NCBI GenBank assembly: GCA_028697885.1
Contig: JAQVER010000023.1
Coordinates: 1 to 44,973 of the forward strand
Direction of reading: 5' to 3'
Source: Desulfocapsaceae bacterium
GTDB taxonomy: Bacteria; Desulfobacterota; Desulfobulbia; Desulfobulbales; Desulfocapsaceae
DNA: 44,973 nucleotides
Shown here: positions 31,977 through 38,629 of the stretch, one piece after another
How the letters are laid out: each line of letters opens with the position of its first letter
How positions within the stretch are numbered: the first letter of the stretch is position 1
The notes under the pieces: generated by a model
The model's input: only the letters and a program-made list of their open reading frames with translations
What the model was told of the DNA's origin: nothing
The model's database searches: none
Position numbers and translations under genes: made by a program

Positions 31977-33329
31977 ATGAAAACGTATTATCTACAATTC
32001 AGGGTTATCCCAACCGCGTCAAATGAACATCACAACCTTGTTGAAGGCGCACTGGCATCTTGTTGGGTGTTAGAACATGATGCTCAAGCTGCGTACGCAC
32101 AAGCTGATTTCTTTATAAGAAAAAGTGATTGGCGCATAGAAAAAATAGCGGAATATCCGGTTGAAGTGACAAGAGAACTTTTTCTTGAGCGTGATATCGG
32201 ATTAGAACAATTTGACAAAGCCCAAAAGGAAGGGTTTGCCTTTGTTTATGTCGGATGGTCAAGAGATGGCAAAACTACCGCTGGCCCTTTTATTCAAAAT
32301 CCATCTTTTCGTTTCGAGATATCCCGTTTTTTAGCAAAACAAAAAGAACTTAGCCAAAGTGGAAGGTGCCTACATTTTGATGGAAGCCACCGGTGCAATA
32401 ATATAATTAACGCCCACTCAATTCAGAAAAATCAATCTCTAGCCAGCATAGCCCAAGATGGCCATGTATATAAACCATCAACGAAATTTAGTACCACAAA
32501 GGCAAACAAGGGGCGTTTAATTTACGAAAAATGTGGAATAAATCGTGTGTCCACTTTTTTGGGGTTCTGTAAAAGGCATGACAATGAGCTGTTTGAAACA
32601 ATAGACAACTATCCGTTATTGCCAACAGATCAGCAGGTTTTTTTATATGCCTATCGTTCTCTTTGTAGAGAACTCTTTGTGAAAGAGAACGCTCTTAAAT
32701 TATTTGAAGATCAATTGTCGAATGTTCCAGACGAAAATTCAATCAAGGACCTATTGCATGGTACAAAGGAAGGGACGAGTTTCGGACTGGTAAACCTTAA
32801 ACAGCATAAATCAATTTATGACGAATCTTTAAGGGAAAAATCGTATTTCAAGATCAGGTATGTCTTATTCATTTCAAAACAAAAACCTTTTATGGCATTC
32901 TCTGGTTTGTTGTATCCCGAGTTCGATTTTATGGGCCGCAATTTACAGAATCTTGGAGACCATCAACAAAAGTTAGACCTCATTACATTTTGTTCAGCAC
33001 CTTTAGATTCTGGATGGGGAGTCTTGTTTGCATGGCACGAATCCAGTTCAAAATCTTGTGTAGATTTTATGCGCTCTTTGGCGACAATGATGCATGAGGG
33101 AAAGCAGTTAGGGGATTTGTTATTTCGGATGGTGATTTCCAGTTGTGAAAACCTCGCTATTGCTCCTGAATGGTGGGACGATCTTCCTCAAGAACAGAAA
33201 GAAAAAATTGAATCTAAAGCAAGTTTAATGGCAAATATTTTTTCTGAGACAAAGCAGTCCTATTTAATTGAAGGGCTTGAAGGAATAGCTGCCTGGGATT
33301 TTGAGAGCATAATAGACAATATGAAATAA
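31977..33329 (+). CDS. cassette 2 zinc-finger-like protein of unknown function
   Basis: 450 residues from the ATG at 31977, 28 bases after the junction. A GTG at 31953 lies inside the attC R' box and is less likely. A metal-binding pattern is visible: Cys131, Cys140, His147 in AHSIQK, with GHVY following, then Cys198 and His201 in FCKRHDNELF. This combination (C...C...HSIQK...GHVY...FCxxHD..LF) suggests a treble-clef or HNH-like zinc module in the first half; I know similar motifs only from uncharacterised proteins. The second half (about 270-440) has no recognisable domain. There is no signal peptide. The gene is AT-rich compared with flanking chromosomal genes. A nucleic-acid-binding or conflict role is inferred. 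Confidence 0.72.
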   Translation: MKTYYLQFRVIPTASNEHHNLVEGALASCWVLEHDAQAAYAQADFFIRKSDWRIEKIAEYPVEVTRELFLERDIGLEQFDKAQKEGFAFVYVGWSRDGKTTAGPFIQNPSFRFEISRFLAKQKELSQSGRCLHFDGSHRCNNIINAHSIQKNQSLASIAQDGHVYKPSTKFSTTKANKGRLIYEKCGINRVSTFLGFCKRHDNELFETIDNYPLLPTDQQVFLYAYRSLCRELFVKENALKLFEDQLSNVPDENSIKDLLHGTKEGTSFGLVNLKQHKSIYDESLREKSYFKIRYVLFISKQKPFMAFSGLLYPEFDFMGRNLQNLGDHQQKLDLITFCSAPLDSGWGVLFAWHESSSKSCVDFMRSLATMMHEGKQLGDLLFRMVISSCENLAIAPEWWDDLPQEQKEKIESKASLMANIFSETKQSYLIEGLEGIAAWDFESIIDNMK

Positions 33330-33331
33330 TC

Positions 33332-33420
33332 ACCTATCAAGTCAATTCAGGCGACGGGGAGGGGCGCGGCGCGCTGATGCGGCAAGTCTTTTGGCCCGCG
33401 CCTGATTTCTGTCGTTAGCT
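33332..33420 (+). repeat. attC recombination site 3
   Basis: R'' ACCTATC (33332-33338) is the exact complement of the non-consensus R' GATAGGT that starts cassette 2, so the deviation is compensated within one cassette. TCAGGCGACGGG pairs with CCCGCGCCTGA leaving one A unpaired. R' is GTTAGCT (33414-33420), a consensus GTTRRRY-like box. The site is 89 bp and begins three bases after the cassette 2 stop. Confidence 0.87.
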
Positions 33421-33440
33421 TTTCATAAGGAAAACATCCT

Positions 33441-34385
33441 GTGAATATCAAAGAAGTACAACAAAACATTGAAATTCTAAAAAATAAGGCAGAATCCTAT
33501 TTTCCTTCTGCAAAAGAGGCTTGTGGAAATAAAGAAGACGACCACGGATGGCCTATCACAACATCAGGTGTAAATCATTACTGGGACGAGTTGCCTGATA
33601 AATTGAAAGCTAACTCACTAGAAACGCAGAAACTTACACTTAAAACAATATCATTGATCTTGCCTCTTCTTCAAGCTTCGCCAATACTTGATAAATCAGA
33701 TGAGAAAGATATTGGACTTTGTGCAAAAAGAATGAGGTCAGCTCTTAAACTTAGAAAATACAAATCATGGGAAATAGAGGTATTGCATGATGAAGGCTCA
33801 GTTTTAGGAGTAAGTCCTCCAGGGCAATCAGAAGATGAACCTGATCACCCAGATGATGCCAGCCAAACATTTTTCAACTGTTTGGAACAATTAGAAGGTA
33901 TGGCTCAACTCATTGAGGTCGCGCCAGACCAAATATCCGACGGGTTAATCTCAAAAAATCCAAATCTTCATCAATCGTATAGGCCAAATACGGCATTTGT
34001 AATGATGCCAATCGATTCAAATAATCCTGAGTTAGAAGACGTTTATGAGGTTTATAAAGATTGTTTCAGGAAATTTGGTATCGAAGCCATTCGTGCTGAT
34101 GATATAGAACATGAGGATGTAATAACCAAGAAAATAATTGAAGAAATAAAAACAAGCGAGTTTTTACTCGGTGACTTAACGAATGAACGACCAAGTGTCT
34201 ATTATGAAATTGGCTATGCACATTCTTTGGGCAGAAGAGTTATTCTTTACAGAAAGAAAAACACTTCTATTCACTTTGACTTGGCAGCCTACAATTGTCC
34301 TGAGTACAAAAATATGAAAGAATTAAAGAAACTACTTTTAAAGCGCTTGGAAGATACAACCAATAGAAAACCGAATAATAGCTAA
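33441..34385 (+). CDS. cassette 3 protein with C-terminal deoxyribosyltransferase/TIR-like effector domain
   Basis: 314 residues, GTG at 33441 with AAGGA nine bases upstream and 26 bases after the junction. The stop lies inside the R'' box of the next attC. The N-terminal half (1-180) is helical and unrecognised, possibly a sensor. Residues about 185-305 form a Rossmann-like domain: TAFVMMPI, IEAIRADDIEHED, SEFLLGDLTNERPSVYYEIGYAHSLG and VILYRKK. The DLT...YYEIGYAHxLG pattern with Glu256 is that of nucleoside 2-deoxyribosyltransferase-like and TIR-related domains, which cleave N-glycosidic bonds and serve as effectors in anti-phage systems. An NAD or nucleotide-degrading abortive-infection effector is a reasonable hypothesis. 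Substrate and trigger are not evident. Confidence 0.8.
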   Translation: MNIKEVQQNIEILKNKAESYFPSAKEACGNKEDDHGWPITTSGVNHYWDELPDKLKANSLETQKLTLKTISLILPLLQASPILDKSDEKDIGLCAKRMRSALKLRKYKSWEIEVLHDEGSVLGVSPPGQSEDEPDHPDDASQTFFNCLEQLEGMAQLIEVAPDQISDGLISKNPNLHQSYRPNTAFVMMPIDSNNPELEDVYEVYKDCFRKFGIEAIRADDIEHEDVITKKIIEEIKTSEFLLGDLTNERPSVYYEIGYAHSLGRRVILYRKKNTSIHFDLAAYNCPEYKNMKELKKLLLKRLEDTTNRKPNNS

Positions 34386-34446
34386 CAAATCGTTTCTACG
34401 GAAGCCGCAAAAAAAAACGCGGCTCCCGCAGAACTCCCCGTTATGG
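34380..34446 (+). repeat. attC recombination site 4
   Basis: R'' AGCTAAC (34380-34386) is the exact complement of R' GTTAGCT at the start of cassette 3. TTCTACGGAAGCCGC pairs with GCGGCTCCCGCAGAA at 13 of 15 positions around an A-rich loop. R' is GTTATGG (34440-34446). The 3' partner of this box (CCATAAC) was not found downstream, so the next cassette has no intact end. Confidence 0.78.
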
Positions 34447-34480
34447 AAAAAATAAAATAATCAGTTTAAGGGAGTATCAG

Positions 34481-34933
34481 ATGAGGAAATTTGCCAAAAC
34501 CACCTTGATACTTCTAGCACTCTCCTGCATCACCGTATCATTTGCTCAGGCTAGTTTTGAAATCCCCAATTATGTGTATACCGTGAGCCAATTAAGAACA
34601 GCCCAACAAAACGCAATAGACAGTAATAAAAGTATTACCTTCGTATATGCAAACAAAAACACAGATTGCAGCCTTGGCACCGCCGCGAGCATTGACCTGT
34701 TTAATGGGTTGAAAGATCATAGTATTATTGTTTACGCTGAACGCAATGACTGGAATAACCTTCCGCCGATAGTCAAAAGCGGTATAAATTCACCTGAAGC
34801 AGGGAAATATATACCAATAACCGTTATTGTTAATTCGAATCTGGACAGTGTTATCCGTATTATTCCATATGCCAAAACAAAACAGAGAGGAGAACTGATC
34901 AAACAGGCACACTCCCAACTTTCTGAAAATTAG
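34481..34933 (+). CDS. exported thioredoxin-like small protein
   Basis: 150 residues, ATG at 34481 with GGGAG upstream and 40 bases after the last clear cassette junction. A Sec signal peptide is clear: basic RKFAKT, a hydrophobic core, and a probable cut after FAQA near residue 24. The mature part begins with a helix, then SITFVYANKNTDCSLGTAAS, where the strand followed by DCSLGTA stands in the place of the redox motif of thioredoxin folds; only one Cys is there, so it is not a standard oxidoreductase. Later strands are KYIPITVIVN and SVIRIIPYA. It is probably periplasmic. It is AT-rich like the cassette genes and may be cassette-borne. Confidence 0.7.
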   Translation: MRKFAKTTLILLALSCITVSFAQASFEIPNYVYTVSQLRTAQQNAIDSNKSITFVYANKNTDCSLGTAASIDLFNGLKDHSIIVYAERNDWNNLPPIVKSGINSPEAGKYIPITVIVNSNLDSVIRIIPYAKTKQRGELIKQAHSQLSEN

Positions 34934-34974
34934 ACCGTTGTGCAGGATAAGAATAAATTTAAGGCAATTATAAA

Positions 34975-35832
34975 ATGCAGGTTACAGAAAGAATACACGC
35001 GATAAAAATTCCTTTCAAAATCCCTGTCTCTCCAGAGATATCAATCGATAGATTTGCTTTTGTCTATCTGGTCTTTGGAGACAAAATGCATTTGATTGAT
35101 AGTGGCGTGGCAGGTACTGAAACGATAATTTGGGAATATATAAAAGAACAAGGCCGGGATCCGAAAGAAGTCTCTTCCTTAATTCTTACCCATTCACACC
35201 CTGATCATATCGGTTCTGCCAAAAGTATAAAAAGCCAGACTGATTGTACTGTTTTTGCTCATAAACTCGAACAAGAATGGATTGAGGATACAGAGCAACA
35301 ATTTAAAGACAGGCCTGTCCCTGGATTTCAGACTTTGGTTGAAGGCCCTGTAGTCGTTGACCGCTTTCTTGCTGGAGGAGAAATTCTAGAATTAGAAAAG
35401 GGCCTGTCATGTAAGATAATTCATACTCCCGGCCACTCAAAAGGCTCCATCTCATTATTGTTTGAAGGTGAAAAAACTTTATTTACCGCCGATGCTTTAG
35501 TTTATCCCGGTGATCTCCCAATTTATGAAGATATTTTCTCCTGTCTTGCATCAATAAAAATTCTGCAACAGGTTGAGAATGTAGAGAATTTATTGTCATC
35601 CTGGGAGGATCCCATTCAGGGCCAAGAGAAAATAATCAATCGAATGAATGAAAGTATTGCTTATCTTGAGCGTATTCATACTGCTGTCATGAATAACAGT
35701 CCTGTTGATACACAACAAAATAGTATGGAGTTATGCCAAAAAGTAGTAAGTGAGCTTGGGCTCCCTCCTTTTGCAGTTATGCCCCTTGTTGCCAAAGCAT
35801 TGGCATCAAGTCTTGTTGCTGGAAAAAATTAA
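34975..35832 (+). CDS. metallo-beta-lactamase-fold hydrolase
   Basis: 285 residues, ATG at 34975, 41 bp after the exported protein. The zinc site is plain: His73-Ser-His75-Pro-Asp77-His78 in LTHSHPDHIGS, then HTPGHSKGS with His154, then TADALVYPG with a conserved Asp near 172. This is the glyoxalase II/MBL hydrolase branch with thioester, lactone or phosphoester substrates. The C-terminal 70 residues are helical, as in SoxH- or lactonase-like members. There is no signal peptide, so it is cytoplasmic. Substrate is unknown. It is at the edge of the AT-rich island and could be the second gene of cassette 4. Confidence 0.88.
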   Translation: MQVTERIHAIKIPFKIPVSPEISIDRFAFVYLVFGDKMHLIDSGVAGTETIIWEYIKEQGRDPKEVSSLILTHSHPDHIGSAKSIKSQTDCTVFAHKLEQEWIEDTEQQFKDRPVPGFQTLVEGPVVVDRFLAGGEILELEKGLSCKIIHTPGHSKGSISLLFEGEKTLFTADALVYPGDLPIYEDIFSCLASIKILQQVENVENLLSSWEDPIQGQEKIINRMNESIAYLERIHTAVMNNSPVDTQQNSMELCQKVVSELGLPPFAVMPLVAKALASSLVAGKN

Positions 35833-35844
35833 AAAAATGCACAA

Positions 35845-35942
35845 TCATGTGCTTGAGGGGATGCGGGCATTGGGCGGCGCTGAAGCGGCAAGGTAGGAAC
35901 GTAATCGGGGGCAGAACGCATTTGACGCTGTTGCTGTCGGAG
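35845..35942 (+). repeat. possible decayed attC site
   Basis: This part of the 337-bp gap 35833-36169 resembles attC 3: GGCGGCGCTGAAGCGGCAAG here against CGCGGCGCGCTGATGCGGCAAG there, and both end in CTGTCG. But the R' box is replaced by GGAGTCC and no paired R'' is found. It may mark the eroded end of the cassette array. Confidence 0.3.
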
Positions 35943-36058
35943 TCCTCATTTTAACCAAAAACAAATTTACAGCAAAGGGTCGTAACTGCATGGCGTGGGC
36001 ATACCTTCCGGAGATCTCTCAGTTATGGCTACCTTGAAAAATGATCTTTTCGCCCAAG

Positions 36059-36169
36059 CTCTGCGTTATATTAAAAATTTTATCCTCGGAATATTAGGTA
36101 TATGCCTGCGGTAAAATTTTTTTCATGCCTTGATCGTGAACGAAAATCTTTATTTTTTAAGGCATCCTT
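36059..36169. repeat. intergenic hairpin repeat, copy 1 (upstream of yaeQ)
   Basis: Aligns over about 110 bp with 36747-36856. Shared blocks are CTCTGCGTT, CGGAATATT, CGGTAAA-TTTTTT, GCCTTGATC and a final TTTAA-GG. Within it AAAAATTTTA and the later TAAAATTTTT can pair. Its 3' end supplies the AAGG in front of the yaeQ start. Confidence 0.65.
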
Positions 36170-36706
36170 ATGGCATTGAAACCGACAATTTATAAATTAA
36201 AAATAACTTTGGCTGATACCGACCGAGATTATTATGACACGCTCACTTTAACGGTTGCTCAACATCCTTCTGAAACACTTGAGCGCATGATGGCTCGTGT
36301 CCTGGCCTTTTGTTTGAATGCTCAGGAGTATCTGGTCTTTACCAAAGGACTTTGTGCCGTGGAAGAACCCGATATCTGGGCGCGCACATTGGATGATCGA
36401 CTATCATTATGGATCGATGTGGGGGAGCCAACTGTTGAGAGAATAAAAAAAGCAAGCCGGCTTTCGCCAGCCGTGAAGGTCTATAGTTTTAATTCAAAAT
36501 CGGATACCTGGTGGACTCAGGGACAGGCAAAGTTCAGTGAGCTGCCGGTGTCGATTGTTCAGTTCCCGTGGGAGAGTATCCAGGCATTGGCGGCACTGGT
36601 AAAGCGGACGATGAATCTTTCCGTCACCATTACCGGCGATACTGCCTATGTTGGTGCGGAAGATGCAGAATGTGCGGTCTCATGGGTCTCATTGCAAGCT
36701 GCATGA
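36170..36706 (+). CDS. yaeQ: YaeQ family protein
   Basis: 178 residues, the usual length of YaeQ. The match to the E. coli protein is direct: MALKPTIYKLKI at the start, then HPSETLERMMARVLAF, FTKGLCAVEEPD, LWIDVGEP, RIKKASRLSPAVKVYSFNSK and RTMNLSVTI. YaeQ has a PD-(D/E)XK-related fold; its molecular role is not settled (it was linked to transcription elongation by complementation of RfaH). AAGG sits seven bases before the ATG. It is flanked on both sides by copies of one intergenic repeat, which is consistent with acquisition or duplication as a unit. Confidence 0.93.
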   Translation: MALKPTIYKLKITLADTDRDYYDTLTLTVAQHPSETLERMMARVLAFCLNAQEYLVFTKGLCAVEEPDIWARTLDDRLSLWIDVGEPTVERIKKASRLSPAVKVYSFNSKSDTWWTQGQAKFSELPVSIVQFPWESIQALAALVKRTMNLSVTITGDTAYVGAEDAECAVSWVSLQAA

Positions 36707-36746
36707 TCAAGCGATTTTGCCAGGGAGCATGGGAAATTCTTCCCAT

Positions 36747-36856
36747 CTCTGCGTTGTCCCAAAAATTTACACGCGGAATATTGATTATATTCTTACGGTA
36801 AATTTTTTCTCACGCCTTGATCTTGTACAAAAATCCTAAAATTTAAAGGTACCCTG
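36747..36856. repeat. intergenic hairpin repeat, copy 2 (downstream of yaeQ)
   Basis: The second copy of the repeat at 36059. Here AAAAATTTAC pairs with GGTAAATTTTTT; the compensating length change keeps the stem in both copies. The last module, CTTGTACAAAAATCCTAAAATTTAAAGGT, recurs in weaker form at 38549-38578 before the next sensor kinase gene. Confidence 0.65.
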
Positions 36857-36879
36857 AACATATCTGGAGATAGGTTGAA

Positions 36880-38241
36880 ATGACTGGTTCAACAATCAAA
36901 GCAATTCTTGTGACCGTATGTGTGTCGCTTGCTTTAGGTGCATGCATTTCTTCGAATCCTGAATGGTTGCAGCCAACAGGAAGGGCGGCTTCCGTTCCAG
37001 GGCAGCCTGAGCCGGAGTTCCCGCAGTATGTTCAGGACAGTCGTGAAAATATTCGACAGATTCTAGACGATCTTCGTTTTAAATCAGGTCAGAGTCCCTA
37101 TCTGGGAGGGTATACGAGTGAAGAGACGGCAATAATGCGGGGCCCGTTTCAGTGGCCTGAAAAAGACAGTGATATGTGTTGGGACACATCAAAAGGCGGG
37201 GGGAAGGGTTTTCTTCTCATCCACGGCCTGACCGATTCACCTTATCTGATGCGCAGTATCGGCGATTCTCTACGAAAGGCTTATCCGTGTGCCTTGATCC
37301 GGGCCGTGTTGTTGCCTGGGCATGGCACCGTGGCCGGAGACTCCTTGAAAATGAAACATGAAGACTGGATGCGAATAACCGACTACGGAGTGAGAAGTTT
37401 TCAGAAAATCGACCAGATTCATGACCTGTATCTGGTTGGATTCTCGACGGGCACGGCGCTGGCCATAAAATATATGAAAGAGGGGCAAAGTACAAACAAG
37501 ATCAAAGGCTTGATTATGGTATCGACGGCCGTCAAAGCCAAAAGTAAGTTGGCCTGGGCTGCCACTATTCTTAGATTTGTGAAGGACTGGGCCAGCAAAT
37601 ATGATGAGAAAGATGCTGCACGATATGAATCTTTTTCTATGAATGCCGGGGCTGAGTTTTACGAACTGACCAAAGACCTGGTTGACCGTAAGTACGCGCT
37701 GAAGGTTCCTGTGCTGATGGCTGTCAGTGCTGATGATGATACCATTGATGCCGGGGAGGCCCGTAAGTTTTTCTGTGACCTGACGACCGCAAATCGCCGC
37801 GCTCTGATCTGGTACAAGACCAAATATACGAAGGAAGACCAATCGCTGGCGTCTTGTAAAGATATTGCGACGGTGGAATTCGACAGTCCTGAACTGAATT
37901 ATAAAGGGACTCCCTACAGATTTGCCAACTTCGCCCATACTGCCCTGTCAATGAGCCCTGGAGACAAACACTACGGTGTTAACGGCAAGTACCGAAATTG
38001 TAAATTCTATGAAGACAAAGGTGATTCTGATGGCTACGAAAAATGCCAGAAGGGATCGGATGAAACCATTTTCAGCGAAAATAATATCGCAACCTTAAAG
38101 GATGAAAACGGGAAAAAACTTCAATACGATTATTGGCGGCGTGGAACGTTTAACCCTGATTACGACAGGCTGGAAAAGAGCATCCTTTGTTTTACCAACA
38201 ACCAATGCCAATTGGAGAGCGTTCTCACTTTAAGCCAATAA
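36880..38241 (+). CDS. lipoprotein alpha/beta-hydrolase (putative lysophospholipase/esterase)
   Basis: 453 residues, ATG at 36880 with GGAG upstream. A lipoprotein signal ends at LGAC with Cys22. The hydrolase fold is clear: oxyanion segment LLIHGLTDSPYLMRSIG, GHGT, nucleophile elbow GFSTG with Ser189, the acidic residue among Asp285-287 in SADDDTIDA, and His353 in NFAHTALS. The long C-terminal part (from about 355) is unusual and Cys-bearing (CKFYED, CQKGS, CFTNNQC). It is membrane-anchored and probably periplasmic, hydrolysing an ester such as a lysophospholipid (inference). It has its own 170-bp upstream gap holding repeat copy 2. Confidence 0.87.
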   Translation: MTGSTIKAILVTVCVSLALGACISSNPEWLQPTGRAASVPGQPEPEFPQYVQDSRENIRQILDDLRFKSGQSPYLGGYTSEETAIMRGPFQWPEKDSDMCWDTSKGGGKGFLLIHGLTDSPYLMRSIGDSLRKAYPCALIRAVLLPGHGTVAGDSLKMKHEDWMRITDYGVRSFQKIDQIHDLYLVGFSTGTALAIKYMKEGQSTNKIKGLIMVSTAVKAKSKLAWAATILRFVKDWASKYDEKDAARYESFSMNAGAEFYELTKDLVDRKYALKVPVLMAVSADDDTIDAGEARKFFCDLTTANRRALIWYKTKYTKEDQSLASCKDIATVEFDSPELNYKGTPYRFANFAHTALSMSPGDKHYGVNGKYRNCKFYEDKGDSDGYEKCQKGSDETIFSENNIATLKDENGKKLQYDYWRRGTFNPDYDRLEKSILCFTNNQCQLESVLTLSQ

Positions 38242-38416
38242 ACTTCAATCGTCAGGAGTACGGTCCAGGCGATTTTCTGTTTTTTCCCCATGATAATTTC
38301 CTGACATAAATCGGATTGTACTTGGAACTGGCAGACTTGCTGGTTTTAAAGTGAGAGTACATCCTGCTGTGTCCCGCCTTATCTGCCCGTCTTTCTCGCT
38401 TTCTTAATTTCTCTCT

Positions 38417-38560
38417 CTTGACCAGGCATATCCAGAGACTTACCTGGAAAACGCGATGTTTTTTGAAGATATTTGTGTTTCCCGGTTGCATCAGGTAACG
38501 TTAAAAAAGGTTAGAGTCAATATGGTCGAATAGATATAAGCCGTCTTATCTTGAACAAAA
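38417..38560. repeat. dispersed intergenic repeat, copy B
   Basis: The second copy of the repeat at 30485, about 7.9 kb away, same orientation, roughly two thirds identical by eye. It occupies much of the 388-bp gap 38242-38629 upstream of the SBP-type kinase. It is followed directly by a module (38549-38578) resembling the end of the yaeQ-flanking repeats. No gene was seen in the gap. Confidence 0.6.
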
Positions 38561-38588
38561 GACCTGATTTTTCAAGGTGGCGTCACGT

Positions 38589-38603
38589 ATACATATGATG
38601 TAT
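38589..38603. promoter_or_regulatory. ATACAT-atg-ATGTAT dyad upstream of the SBP-type kinase
   Basis: A perfect 6-bp dyad with a 3-base centre, 27 bases upstream of the start at 38630, in an AT-rich stretch. It is a candidate operator, or an extended -10 region (TATACA). There is no second copy to support it. Confidence 0.3.
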
Positions 38604-38629
38604 CTCACGATTATAAATTTCAACACAAA

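Larger units (their letters stand above)
30682..34440 (+). mobile_element. integron gene-cassette array without integrase (CALIN-type)
   Basis: Four attC sites (30907-31003, 31887-31954, 33332-33420, 34380-34446) divide this stretch into cassettes: a gene-less one (30682-30997), then cassettes with coding regions at 31030, 31977 and 33441. Each coding start lies 26-32 bases after a junction, all on the + strand, and the coding sequences are visibly richer in A/T than the genes outside. For cassettes 1-3 the R' box at the start and the R'' box at the end are exact reverse complements: GTTATGT/ACATAAC, GATAGGT/ACCTATC, GTTAGCT/AGCTAAC. That is the expected outcome of integrase-mediated capture of circular cassettes. 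No intI gene is in the window. Confidence 0.88.

Noticed and set aside
36023..36029. GTTATGG as a further cassette boundary
   Set aside because: The box matches the start of cassette 4, but the upstream sequence only gives a 6-bp TAACTG/CAGTTA dyad without L arms.
30429..38629. Search for a transposase, integrase, phage gene or CRISPR array that could explain the island
   Set aside because: No transposase or recombinase motif and no regularly spaced repeats were seen; only the attC sites and the two diverged intergenic repeat families are supported.
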